This document shows, in pieces, positions 1 through 12,400 of a stretch of 64,000 nucleotides of DNA. Every line of letters starts with the position of its first letter. The first letter of the stretch is position 1. Below the pieces are notes generated by a model. It had not been told where the DNA came from. It made no database searches and worked only from the letters and a program-made list of their open reading frames with translations. This DNA comes from Trebouxia sp. TZW2008 (Eukaryota > Chlorophyta > Trebouxiophyceae > Trebouxiales > Trebouxiaceae): NCBI GenBank assembly GCA_002118135.1, contig BDIU01000229.1:62001-126000 (forward strand), read 5' to 3'. Made by a program: the position numbers and the translations under genes.

Positions 1-14
1 GCTCCAACTTGCAG

Positions 15-3000
15 GAAAGCTCTCAAGACCTTGCTGATCAACTAGCCAGTACCAGAGCAGAACTGGAGCAGATGAGGGAGCAGCAAAGGCGCCTGGAGAG
101 CAAAAACATCTTGCTGGAGAAGTGTCTGCACCTCAATGTCAGTCACGAAGCTCACCAATCCAGAGGGTCTATCCTAGGCGTGCCAGAAGCTACTGCGCTA
201 GCATCAGTAAGCCCTAAGTCTTGACATCGCCGATTGGTGATCAGCAATTTGCACAGGACTCTGCATGTTCAGTGCATGCAGCTCAGCTACATTCATGCAG
301 CAGATGCATGTTTTTGAACTGGAGCAAGGCGTGATTTTGCTGAGTCTCTGGGTGCAAGGCAATAATAGGCCTGGTGATGTGCAAGCTCTACATGTAGAGT
401 GAGCTTGTCATCTTGAGGCCTCTCAGCTGATTAATGCTCGCATTGCCAGTGCACAATCAGCATCTTGTTCAGCCCTTTTGTAGCACAGGCACAGCTTTTA
501 GCTTCAACTGAACCATTTGCAATTTGCTCAGCGATCTTTTGGCCAGTCGGAAGACAGCTACCAGTTTAGCACCAGTCATTTACTGCACAACATACTAGCA
601 TATGTGTATTCAAAGCACTCAAGCAGGCATTCTGCAAGCACTGCTGATGCCGAAAACATGTCACTCAGCACACCGCTGCATGCCGGCAAGTCTTGAGACG
701 TGAAGTTGCCCTTGTGATCAGTTGCAAGCGCAAAGTAATGCCACTTGTGCAGAGTGCCTCCTCAGCCGCAACACAGCACTATGTTAGGCAGGAGGTTCTG
801 GACTCAGAACGGGGAGTAGGGCTGATCTCATCAGTGCGGGGTCCGCCTACCAGCATCACTGTCAGTGAGATTGGCAACATGGGTGTTGAAGAGTTCTCCA
901 GCCTTTGGGCGGTGAGTCGCGAGGCACCCTTTCTCCTTTTATGCCACATTCCTGCCCTGCCCTGCCCTGCCCTGCCCTGCCCTGCCCTAGCCTGCCCCGC
1001 CCCGCCCTGCCCTGCTCTACCCTGCCCCGCCCTGCCCCGCCCTGCCCTGCCCTGCCCTGCAACTCAGCCCGTTATCCGAAACAAGGCATGCTAGGCAGGG
1101 TCAAGACGCCAGCAAGGCAGTTTTGAGTCAACTGCATATGCTCTTGTGCTTGATTTGGAAACCAGGTGTGCACTCATGAGAACGGAGATGTTTCCGAGCA
1201 GCAGTGCTCTGGCAACGCAACTCCAGTACAAAGCCTGTCAAGCATGTAATTTCATGCGCAATTCTTTTGCCTCTCATCTGCCTGCCTAAAGTGCTTCGTG
1301 TTACATCAGTGTATTGACGTATGCAGGAAAACAAACGGCACTGCCTTCCTGACCACCACTTTGCCTCATGGCAACTTTTTGCATCCAGCAAGTTTTGCAT
1401 GTATCACAATGATTGCTGCATCAATTTGCTGATCACAGTGTATTCTGGTTCAGGATTACGTCCAGAGTATTGGCTCATGCCTTACCTAATCATCATGGCC
1501 TGACTACAATGTTTGCATCAGGGCAGTTGCCACTGACCAACATCAACTTGCTTATGCCATGACATTTGCTAAGACAATGCATGTTGGTGCAGGACTACAT
1601 CCATAGCATCGGCTCATGCCTGCTGCAAATGAGCAATGAGCGTTGCAATGGGCCAGCAACCAACCTGATGCACCAGTTGACAGATGAGAGCAGCCGGCTG
1701 TTGGGCTGCATCAAACTGCTGAACCACAAGGTTCATGATGCCATGCTGCATGGCCAGATAGACACCAAGCTGGCCAATAACATCTCCATGGACCGATTCT
1801 ACCCCACATTCACAGTACGGCACACATCCATCACACATACATATTTGCAGTTGGGTATGGCAACAATGTCACAAGATTGTTCCTGCTTTATACATGCCTG
1901 TTTGCAGTCATCATGCTGCGATCTGAATTCATGCTGCACAGTATGTCTTTGCAGGCTTGTTATATTCCTCTTTGCAGCCATTGTGCTTGATCATCACAGC
2001 ACCTTCACAAGATGCCCTTGAATGCTTGGAGTCGAATTCCAAGGACTGTCAAGTTCCTAGAATACCAGCTTCTGTTGTACATGCAGGCCTTGCTGCAGCT
2101 GTCTGATGGTCAGTGGGAGGACCTGATGTTTCTGAGGCGGCTCTATGTCACACGGCGCTATGTGTTGGCCAAGCAGCGTGAGCGGCTTATCACAGAAGCT
2201 GCTGGTTGCATCAACAGCGGGCTGAAACAAGTCCCCCTGCCAGGGAGCACTCAGGTGTCACATCTAGCAGCCCGCTTGGCCAAAAACGCTGAAGAAGACT
2301 ACAGAGTGTACCACAGATGTGGTGCAGCAGGACGGCGTGGGGTAAGCTGTGCAATGCTAGCACCTGTGTAGCTGCTAGCGTGTTTTGTTGTCCATACAGT
2401 TTGCAAGAGTATTAGTTGCTGGTCATTCTTATCAAGCGTGCATGTTGCGCTACTTGTCGGATGTGCTTCTTCATCAAAGTGGTATCATGCATAAACTGCT
2501 GGCTGATCTGTGTTTTCGTGAAATGCGTGTTCAAGCGCATAATCGCCATGTTGTGTTTTTACATTTGTCCCATTGTGCAGACATGATCCTCTCTATTGTC
2601 TGGTTTCAGCAACTTGTATTGCCACACAGTTTTGCTTGAGAACACAGGGTTCGAGTCCTCAGCAATCTAGCAATCAGGACTGAATTTACCAAGCCCACAA
2701 ACTGAGAGCTGATATGCATGCTTGCAGATTTTGAGCACAAAGCAGTGGGCCTTGATCATCGTCCATGCATACCCCTACCTGCCCACTGTAGAACAGAGCC
2801 TACAAGCTTTTGCAGAATTTGGCAAAAGCTCCATGTCAAAGGCAGACATCCTGAAAGCAGCAGAGACAGATAGCATGGAGACAGCCTGGCAAGCGTTGCA
2901 AGAGTACATTGAACTGATTGGTCAACAGAACTCACATGAGTACTTGCCATTGTCAAGCTGCCCAGCTTTCAAGTCACAGGCACAACCTGGGGCTGCAACA

Positions 3001-3057
3001 AGAGCCAGCATGCCGTTTGGTACTGAAGCTGCCATCAATTTACACTACAACATCTGA
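15..3057 (+). CDS. bZIP transcription factor, 3' part (5' end outside window)
   Basis: Exons <15..206, 753..911, 1593..1814, 2087..2341, 2728..3057, all joined in phase 0 at clean GT-AG sites. The first exon carries a leucine-zipper-like coiled coil (AELEQMREQQRRLESKNILL); the basic region must lie upstream of the window. Exon 2 has the short motif VEEFSSLW, which continues into exon 3 (DYIHSIGSCLLQ). Exon 4 has QWEDLMFLRRLYVTRRY, and exons 4-5 have an Arg- and Tyr-rich segment followed by WALIIVHAYPYLPTVEQ. This order, zipper then a long helical C-terminal extension, is what I know from algal bZIP proteins; I infer a nuclear DNA-binding regulator. Intron 2 holds a CCCTG array and a decayed copy of the exon 3 start. 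A DOG1-like or other helical protein is the alternative if the zipper assignment is wrong. Confidence 0.72.
951..1060. repeat. CCCTG pentanucleotide array inside bZIP intron 2
   Basis: About 22 imperfect copies of CCTGC/CCCTG with CCCCG variants. It starts 39 bases after the exon 2 donor (912). It gives long repetitive Pro/Cys/Leu translations in several frames, which are not coding. Confidence 0.95.
1454..1483 (+). repeat. Decayed copy of bZIP exon 3 start
   Basis: The stretch after a TTCAG at 1449-1453 translates as DYVQSIGSCL, against DYIHSIGSCL in the real exon that begins at 1593 after TGCAG. Offset is 139 bp. The copy soon loses similarity, so it is a pseudo-exon within intron 2. Confidence 0.75.
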
Positions 3058-4113
3058 CAAGAGGTGCTATCAAGCTGCACAACAACATATGAAGCTAGAC
3101 GCCATGCAGTCGTCATGCATGTATACCTAGGCCTAGCACGGCGTGCACATGGTGGTGCACTTGGTTCCCAATCGAATTGTCAGCTGCGCAAGAGATGCAG
3201 CAGCAGTTGTCAGTGTGAGTTGACAGTATCAGCAGTGCTTGTGCATTAAAAAGGATGATTGGACAACATTCAAGTTGATTTGAGCTTGTGGTTCGTCTGT
3301 TGGATGATAGTCAGTCAGACAGCCATCATAGCATTCGTCATATCAGTCAGCATGCATTGTGTGAATTTTGGGCGCATACACGTTTGTGCTTGCAAAACAT
3401 TGATTGTGCAACCTGCTGTTGGTATGCCTAATGTCCAGGCTTGTTACAAGGCTGTTTGGACAGCTGTTATATTGTCCACAACATGTCATAGACAGCATGT
3501 TTTCCATTATCGTTTTTGACGTCAGCGCAACCGGGGACACTTTGAAAACACAGTAATACTCCTCTCAGCTATTTGTGCCATTTTTCTGACACCTTTTCTT
3601 TCAAGCCGCAAATGCTGCAATAAATGCTTTGCATGCAAACTTTCCAAGAAGAAGCAGGGGCAAGCAAGCATCAAGACACAATTCCGATGGCGCGCGAGTG
3701 CAGGTCGCCTAAACGGGTGTTTGTGAAAGCTGACCGCAATGGGCGTTGACGCCTTTTCCGTTTTGTACCTGCATGCAAGTTTGTGTGACAAGCTGCCTTC
3801 AGCGCATTCACCGATCAGGTGTGAGAGACCATCAATTATCAGCACGACTTAGTCTGTGCTGACAACTGTGCTACTCTTGAATAGAGGAAGACCACGAAGA
3901 CAACGCGCGGGCCAGTCTGCGACAAGCAAAAGGACGTACCGAGCAAAACACTGGTGAATAGCACAGTTGATGCTATTGACTAGGCAAGGTGTTAGTCTGT
4001 GCGGCAACAAGCCCTTCGCCACACGTACACACCTGACACGTTGCCACTAGCAAAGCAGCCCCCGTGGACGTGACGAAGCCTTCCTGACGTGCCGGGCAGC
4101 CACCCCTGCCATC
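3058..4113. other. Intergenic, bZIP 3' flank and aminotransferase 5' flank
   Basis: Several short open frames occur on both strands, but none has splice sites, family motifs or a sensible start. I see no gene here. It must hold the 3' UTR of the bZIP gene and the promoter of the aminotransferase gene. Confidence 0.6.
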
Positions 4114-7100
4114 ATGCCGAACTGGGCGCAAGTCCGGCAGGACACTCCCGCAGCGCAAAGGGTGTTGCACTTCAACAACGCAGGTTCGCCAGCATGACCG
4201 TGTCTGATGCATCCCAAGATCCCATGCTCTTTCATCAGGCTGCGCACAGTTGCAAAGATTGCCTTTGCACTTGTGCTGTTGACACGTCCCGGCATGCTGC
4301 CAGCAAGAGATGATTGTGTGGTTTTCAGGCAGCGCATTGCCAATCCAGCAAGTTGTCAAGGCGCAGCAAGATTACATAGAACTGGAAGCAACCATTGGCG
4401 GGTAAGCAGCACCATAAACCATGCTGGTAGACAAGACAGCAATAGACAGCCTGCATTTGTGCATGATGACAATATCTGATCATCTTGGTATTGGCAGGAT
4501 TAATAAACCCACAAGTTATCAGTCTGTTACTCATTCAATCAAGCATGGGTGTATTTGCCTCGGTTTGTAGAGTTGGTCAATGAAACTAGGGGTTGTTAAA
4601 CTGATTGATCAAATCAACAGGGTTGATCGCCCACCCAGATTAAGATCTAACACATCAACACTGGACAATGTGGCCATGCATATTGTTGACTGTGACTTGC
4701 AATGTGAAGGTACGAAGCGCTGTCTCAAGAGTCACAAGCCATGGAGAAGTCCTACACTGCATTGGCACAGCTGCTCAACTGCCACCCAGATGAGATTGCT
4801 GTAGTAACAAGTGCTACTGCTGCATGGTACCAGGTACAATATATTCTCTTGACACAGAATGCGCTGATATTCATGAGACAAGATGATTCTCATACCAAAA
4901 TGTCCTTATTTAGAGATACCATTGCTGTCAGAATACAGTGACATGTTCCGAGTTGCCTTGTTCCTGCATCGGATGTCCTAATACTGTTTGTCCTTGTAAG
5001 GAGAAATTATCTTACAGCAACTTCCAGCAGCAGCACTGTTGATCTCATGCCTGGCGATGCTCAATAGTGACACTGTTGCACGGTCCACGACAGGTTTGCT
5101 GTCAAATGACGCAGTGCTCGCAACATAATTTGGCAAACATGAGTGTCAAATTGCTATGCGAGCTTTGTGTCATGTGACGCTCCTGATTGCCATGCGCATC
5201 AAATGCTGAGCTGCAACATTGTTTGCCATCACAACTAAACTACAAAGTGGCAATGAAGCACAGGCAAGCAAGTTGGATGCTTTGCAGGTCTTTGGTGGGC
5301 TGAAGCTGAGCGCAGGAGATCGCATTTTGACCTCTGTTTCTGAATATGGCTCCAACTTTCTAGCCTACCTTCAGGTACATACATTCATGTTTACTCCCAC
5401 TGCTGTTTTGAGTGCAGTCCTAACTTGAAACAGTATTTAGCTGTAGCCATCTGGTTTGGCATGAGCTACTCATCAACTTGTGTAGAAGCAATACTGAAAG
5501 ATTCTCCTCACGCACATCCAATTCGCTGCTGAATCCATTGTCAGCATTGATGCTTTCAGCAAATATACACACCCCTATGTGCAGTGATTGTACCTCAAAA
5601 TGACTTGCTTATTGCATGTTGCGCATTGGCACAAGCCTGTTATTAAATTGCATGGTTTGTCCTGCATCTCAGTGATTCACACTGTCAAATACCACATATT
5701 GTGTATAGCATATTGCTTATTGCAATACATGTGTGATGACTCATTGGTTGCTGTCTCTGTCAGTCAAGCCTGTATTCATGGTTGCTGGTTGCAACAGTGC
5801 AGGCAGTGAAGCGGGATCAGGTAGAGATAGAGGTCATTCCAGAAGACTCTGAAGGTGACATTGATGTTGAAGCCTTAGAGAAAGCAGTGGTGGATGGCGC
5901 ACGCAAACCAGCTTTGATAGCTATCACCCACATACCCACTAGCTCAGGTAAACTACCTTCCCGTGACTCACAACACCAGTCAGCTTACTGCACTTCCTTG
6001 GAAAGTCTTTCAAGCAAAGCTGTTGAAGCATCAGAGAGAGCAGTGATTTACACTGCACGCAAACCAGCTTTGAATTGTCACTCACAGACCTACTAGCTCA
6101 GGCAAACTCTCTGCCCATGACTTTAAGCATCATTCAGCCTGTGGCAACCCCTTGCAGTTTCTTTCAAGCAGAAATGTTGGAGCATCAGAGACAGCAGTTG
6201 TTGATGGTGCATGCAAACCAGCTTTGATAGCTGTCACCCAAGTACCCACTAGCTCAGGTAAGCTTACCTCCCATGACTCACAACACAACCCAACCTACAG
6301 TAGCTATTGCTTATCGAATGCTACATACATGCTGTAGTAGCTGATGCAATCCCTGGAAACGCCCTGCGAGCAAAGCTGCTTACAGCTTGGCGTGCATGCC
6401 ATGCCTGACCCTGCCTGGTTTCTTGAGGTATGTCTTGAGTTTAAGTTGTGATGTACGCGTGTAGGCTTGTGGGCACAAGCTGGGGGCATATCTCTTTGTG
6501 TAGTAAGCATGCAGATAGACACATTGCAGAATTCAGACCACACAAATCTCAAAAGTCTGCCAGAATCTGTAAAAGCCATCCATATTGTTGTGTAGGTGCA
6601 CACACCAAACAGTTTTTTGACACCCTGACAAGTTTGATTGCTATGCAGGCAGGGTGTACACCAATGCAGCAGCAGTGGGTGCCATTGCACAACGAGAAGG
6701 TATTCCATACCTGCTAGATGCTACCCAGTCAGTTGGACAGATGCCCATAGATGTCCAGGAGCTACGCTGCAACTACCTGGTGTCAACAGGCAGGAAGTTC
6801 CTCAGAGCACCACGAGGCACAGGTCTTCTGTTTGCATCAAGGCGAGCTTCTGATTGTGTCATGTCAGGCACTTCTGGTCGATGCTGCCTTTCAGCATCTA
6901 CAGGCAGAATTTTCTTAGCGCATCACAAGGTTTTCTGTTTGCATCAAGATAAGCTTCTGCTTGTGTCATGTCAGATGTTTCTCACATATGATGTGCTCCA
7001 GCAGCAGCTGGGCAGCAGCAATGATTGCAGAAGCACGCAGGGCCTTCAGATGCATCACTGTGCAATCCAAATGATCGAGAGTCAAACGCATTCAGCACAG

Positions 7101-8982
7101 TTGCAGGGTAACCTTCAAATAAATAGGCTGGTCATGCGTGTGAGGCTGGTGTGCTTCACTCACGACTGGCAACTTCCATCAGGACCATGAGGCTATCACC
7201 AGATGCATGAAGCAGTCATCAGATGCATCATGTAATCATCGGATGCATGATGTTCAGGGCGGCAATGGCAAGGGCAGAACCAGCTGTGGTGGATGTGCAT
7301 GGGGCTGTTTGGAAGGGCCGACATGACTATGAGCTTGTGCCCTCCGCCAAGCGCTATGAATTGTATGAGATGAGCTATGCTGCCAAGGTACGTTCTTCAT
7401 TACTTGTATGGAGTGTACAGTAATTCTCGTTACAATGACTTCATTTGACACCAAGAAGATTGGTCTGATCCTGAATCTTCCTTACTTGCAGATACCACTG
7501 CAGTCAGAATGCCGTGATTGGGAATGAATTGCCTATGCTGCAGTCTTTACAAGGACCAATAAATGTCACATTTCCTTGTATAAGAGCACTCTCAATGTAA
7601 GGACAAGGCAGATGGGACCCCATCACTGCATTCTGACTGAAGTGGTATCTCTTGGCAAGCACAATGCAGTACAAGGACAACACTGTCTGGATAAAGGATG
7701 CATTTGTTATAAAGAGAACAACCTGTGTCTTGTGACCCTCAAGACCTTCTCTGTTGTGATGTGCACCTATAGTCTGTGAAGTGTCAAACTGTAAAGGCAA
7801 GCATGTTTACTTGCCAAAGCCGCTTGTCATATGCAGCAGAGTCTGCTCTGTTGTGATGCACTTAATCTTTGAAGTGTCACAGCGCACAGGCAAGCATGTA
7901 TGTCAGCTGCAGCTGCTGTTTGTATGCAGGCTGGTCTTGGCATTGCAGTCGAGTACGTTTTGGAATTAGGCATTGAGAACATTTGGGACCAAGTGCGACT
8001 TCTGGCCAATCTACTCAGGCAGCAGCTGGATGCATTGAATGGGGCTACAGTACAAGACAGAGGCCGACTGCTCTGTGGCATAGTCAGTTTCACCCTGGTG
8101 AGCTATGCATCTATCTATTTATCCCAGCAAGATGCATGCTACTTATGCTCACAGGCTTTGCGAGGCATGTATCGCCACCAAGTAACTGTCTTTCAAGAGC
8201 CCAGTCTGTACACATGCTGAGCTTTCACAGGCTGAGCTACGCATGCCTTCTGTACAGAAACTTCATGTGATGTAGCGTTATAACATGATATCCAAGGCAC
8301 TCAAGATCAAATTTAGGCAAGCATTGGCAGCAATTTCAAATCTAGTGGAGCATCAAGTTTCTAGGGTAGAGGTTGCTGGTCTGATTGCAGGATGCCAAGT
8401 TGTCACATTCAGGTCTTTGTTGGTGGTGGCCAATGTTGCTTAGCTCAGGTCTTGCTTAGCTCAGGCGTTCTTCCAGGTGACTGGTATGAGCCAGCGAGTA
8501 TTCGGCAGTATGTCTGCTGCAAAAGCCAATGCCTTGAACAAACATGCGAGTACAGTCAGAACAAGCGATTCTGGCCAAACAGAGAGACCAGAGGAAGATG
8601 CAGATTAGGCACACTGCCTCAAAGTAATGTAAAGTAGGGTCTGCACAGTCAGTCTGCAAGCGTCTCATGCAGCTCAAACGGACTTGCTGGCAAAACACCG
8701 TTCGACCTGCTTGGCTAGAACAACTTTGCAAACCCTTCACCTTTTGTTTTACATATTTACAACTCATTTCAAGGTGGCGCCTGGCTGCAGGATGGCAAGG
8801 AGCCCGAGGATGTCAAGGAAAAGCTGGCAGAGCAACAAATGAATGTCTCGATCTCCCCTGCACAGTCCACTCTGCTAGACTTCTCGCAGCGTGGCCTTGA
8901 CAAGGTCTTGAGAGCTTCAGTGCATTACTACAATACGGAAGATGAAGTCCACAGATTCGTAGCTGCACTGAAGTCTGTGTGA
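4114..8982 (+). CDS. Aminotransferase class V, PLP-dependent (cysteine desulfurase / isopenicillin-N epimerase-like)
   Basis: Nine exons: 4114..4183, 4329..4401, 4710..4833, 5288..5374, 5803..5947, 6649..6841, 7258..7387, 7930..8097, 8791..8982; 1182 nt, 393 residues, frame closed at every junction. The start ATG gives MPNWAQVRQDTP followed by HFNNAGSALP, the family N-terminus. SEYGSNFLAYLQ lies near residue 110, the PLP-binding Asp at about D190 (LLDATQSVGQ), and the Schiff-base Lys at about K216 in STGRKFL. The end is ASVHYYNTEDEVHRF, the usual family C-terminus. Family members handle the alpha carbon or sulfur of amino acids; the exact substrate cannot be read from sequence and no plastid transit peptide is obvious. 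Intron 6 uses a GC donor (AG|GCGAGC). Introns 5 and 6 contain copies of the preceding exon ends. Confidence 0.88.
6019..6102 (+). repeat. Decayed second copy of aminotransferase exon 5 end
   Basis: Direct copy of the last part of exon 5 and its donor, offset 154 bp from the functional exon. The donor GT has become GC (CTCAG|GCAAAC), and the frame is disrupted after KPALN. Confidence 0.85.
6158..6257 (+). other. Candidate alternative exon 5 of the aminotransferase gene
   Basis: A third copy of the exon 5 end, 156 bp after the second. It is open, has an acceptor (CCTTGCAG at 6150-6157) and an intact donor (GTAAGC at 6258), and has the same entry phase (0) and exit phase (1) as exon 5. It encodes FLSSRNVGASETAVVDG then ACKPALIAVTQVPTSSG. 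Use in place of exon 5 would shorten the protein by 15 residues. Expression is not shown by the sequence. Confidence 0.5.
6897..6975 (+). repeat. Decayed copy of aminotransferase exon 6 end
   Basis: Lies inside intron 6. It repeats the exon 6 end and the following intron start (TTTGCATCAAG at 6938 against 6831, offset 107 bp). The GRK motif is lost and the splice site has become AAGATAAGC, so it is not a usable exon. Confidence 0.8.
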
Positions 8983-9419
8983 TTGAAATCACTGCACGCA
9001 ATATCATAGCTGTGTATCTAGCATTGATTGTGTACGACAACGCACGGTGCATGCTGACAATGACGACTTCCAAACGAAACGCCTGCCAGAGGTGCAGATT
9101 GCAAGTTTGTAGCAATGAACGCGATGCCTTACTTACTCCTCGAGAAAGCCACAAGAACACGAAACCAAGGCATTTGGCCTCTGCTTTGGAAGCAGAACAT
9201 GGCGCTGTCTTGACGAAAATGTTGCGCTCTGTTAGTGAAAAAGGCATTTTCCTCTGCAACTGCTTGGAAGTGCTCCAGCGGGCAGCGGATCGGTCTCTGT
9301 CTGAAGCATGGCTGACAATTGAGAATGCTGTGCACAAACGCTGCTGGCTGACGATGACTACAAGGGCGACGCTGATTGCTCGGCACTGCCAGCAGAGCAG
9401 ATAGGCTAGCACTCAGCAG
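8983..9419. other. Intergenic, between aminotransferase and Cys4 genes
   Basis: Long open frames exist on both strands here (to 9404 on +, from 9412 on -), but they overlap each other and the aminotransferase exon and show no family features. Probable 3' UTR plus promoter. Confidence 0.5.
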
Positions 9420-12400
9420 ATGTCACTGATCAGGAGCAACCCGGCAGATCAGCTCTCTGCGCCAAAAGCATGTACTGAGTGCCAGATCACAAAGTCTCTG
9501 ACCGACTTTCACCGCAACAGAAGGCTCAGCGATGGGCATGAAAACAAGTGCAAGCTGTGTAGAGCTGAGCAAGATAGCCTGAGAAGAGCCAGCAAGAAAA
9601 CAATACAGCCTTCTGCAAAATCAAAAACATGCAGAGTGTGCAAGGAAAGCAAGCCAGCTAAGGAGTTTCACAGCAACCCGCTTGGTACAGAGGGGCTGTA
9701 TGGCTGTTGCAAAGGCTGCAAGAAGTCTGCTGACGCCAGGAGAAGAGTGAAAGGCCAGCAAAACATGGTGCAACATCAAGTGACTATAGACACATTTGAC
9801 ATGCAACAGGCTGCCCCAGGCAGCATCAGCAGCAGTGACCAGGTAGGAAATGTTATTTGCTGCGCATAGCAAATGAAGTGCAGAGTACGAATACGCTTAT
9901 CCTGAGTTCATGATCATGCACTGCAAACTTGACCTGTCGTCTGAGGTCATCTTGGGTTGAAGCGACCCGCAGCAGCAGCATGCATGCCAAATGGCCGGGT
10001 TGCACTGCCTTGTTACCACTCCTACCAGCTTGAACTGTCTCAGTGGCTTTGCAGCCCACGCAGAATGCCAGGTGTTGCTGTCAGCAGCTAGAATCGGCTG
10101 GAAATTGGTTTTGCCGCACATACAGATTTTTATGAAGACCTGCAGTGGATGCAAGCTCTCTCAACGCTCATCTAGAATTCCCCCAGATCCGCTGAGCCAG
10201 GACAAGCTGCTGTCATACTGCAAGGCATGCTTAGAGAAGATCCGGCTCCACCGTGTGACAGGTGATTGCTGATACCATCCTGCCTGGCAAGCTCTAGCTT
10301 GAACTCAGCATCCCTCTGCAGTGCAACAAGCTCATCCTTTCCTGACATGAGACAAGACCCTTGTTCTTTGGATTGTATGTGACAGATCTGTGCAAAAACA
10401 TAGTGCCTACTCTGCCTCTTGCTGTGGCTCTGGTCAATCAGTCACAATGGCCTGTGAAATGTTTTGCGTGATGAGAATACTGTAGGTCCGACGCAGCATG
10501 CCGCTCTCATATATGCTCTTACTGTGGTTGCTGTTGCATGCAGCCGCTTCCTTCGCTAACAACAATGAACATCACCAAGCACCAGACAGCGCAGCATTGT
10601 CTGAGCAGGTTGCTGAAGATGACCTTGACAGACAGAATGCGACTGCCAACAAGGTGTGCCTGGATTGCACATAACAGTTGCCGTATCACGTGCAAGCACA
10701 TCATCAGCTGATTACTGCAGACAGCCACTGTAGTCACCTTAACAACCGTGCTTACCGTGATGCTCAGAACAAGCCAGCCTGGCAAGATAGGACTTGAGCC
10801 AGACACAACTAGCACATGTGCTGGAAAGTGTGACCCATCATTATTATTATCACTCTCACTTGTTAAGGTCAAGGTGATGGGCAGCACCCATGGCACCCAT
10901 GCCCTACTCACTTCAGCGTAAAAAGTTGCTCAGGCTGCCTCCCGCACAGAGGCTCCTGCTACGACGCCTGACAGCATAGACTTTTATTTTTCTCTTTCCT
11001 TTTCAGCATAAGAAGTTGATCCTTACTGCCATGCTTGCAGAGATGCACAGGCTGCCAGGAGCAAAAAGCTGCCACTGAGTTTCAGTGCGATAAAAGCAAG
11101 GCAGACGGCTTGAGGTCAAGGTGCAAAGCCTGCGAGGCAGTTTCAGGGCAGGCACGCCGCAGGGCTTTTGCCCCAGTTGCCAAACCCACAGTTGCTGAGA
11201 AAGAGTGCAGACGGTGCAAACAAGTCCTGCCTGCTGAGCAAATCTACAGGTGCGTGCTCGTACTGTAAACTGTGCCAGTCCCTGTTGTAGGAGGCTTGTG
11301 GAGCTTGCATAGCACATGTGACATGTGTGTCAGCATTGAGTCTGCACAGAAGTTCTTACAGAATAGCTTGCACCTGTTCGTTGACAAGCTTATGAAAATG
11401 CTCCTGCAGTATAGCTGGCAGGTAATGAGTCATGTAGCCGACCACAGTACAAGGCTGTGTGGCAGTGCGTAATGCATCCAAGCAGCATCAGTTGCATCAT
11501 CATGCTTAAAAGCTTGAGAATTGCAGATCTGACTCTGCAAATGCAGGTGACGCCGTCAAAATTGATGGGGTGCTTTGTGCTGTCAAGCCCAATACCAGCT
11601 CCTCATGAGGTAGCTGGTACTCACAGCCAGTTATGAAAGCCAGTCGTGACAGGGCATTTTTTCGTTGTGAAAGAACTGCTTACACATCTGGCTTTCCCTA
11701 GGCGGCTCAGGGATACTGCGGGTCAATGTCCCTCAGGATTTTAAACTTTTGCGTGGCTGCAGGAAGCGGAAGCGGATAGATGGCCTTGATTGCTACTGCA
11801 AGGCTTGTCATGGCAAGATGGCAGCAGACCGCAAACAGCGCAAACGTCTGTCAGTGCCGTCTCAAGTCACTATCAAGACATGCCAAGTCTGCAGACAAGA
11901 AAAGCCGGTCCAAGAGTTTGACAGTCTCAGGAGCCGTTCTGATGCCATGCTCAGCTGCTGCAGGTGACTAACCATTTGTCACTCTACTGATTTCAGACTG
12001 ATGCCATGCTCAGCTGCTGCAGGTGACTAACTCATTTGTCACTTCACTGATTTGAGATGCTGCTGCACCACTTGAGTTGCTGAGCTCATGGACACCTGAC
12101 AGCTTATGAGCAAGGGCATGACATGTGCTTACTTCTGTATCTTGCGGCGTGCAATTTCCATCAGAAATGGCCATACAAGTGTTTTCAGACCTGTTGTGGT
12201 AGTGTAGCAATACTAGCATAATCCTGCCTTGGTGATTGAGCGTTATTTGTTTCTGTACTGACTTGCCTTGACTCCTGTGGCAGCAGTGTTGCACAAGCCT
12301 CTGTGCTTGTCCTGCCTGCCTATGTATAACAGACTCACGTCCTGGATCCCACAAATAGCATGCTGGTTCTAACAATTGAGCTCACGGTGATGTAGAGAAA

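Noticed and set aside
862..1126. Long Pro/Cys/Leu-rich open frames on both strands
   Set aside because: Produced by the CCCTG array inside an intron.
8979..9404. 141-codon plus-strand open frame before the Cys4 gene
   Set aside because: Starts in the aminotransferase stop region, has one CxxC by chance, ends just before the Cys4 ATG and has no domain.
8813..9412. 199-codon minus-strand open frame
   Set aside because: Antisense to the last aminotransferase exon and overlapping a plus-strand frame; no motifs and no ordered splice sites.
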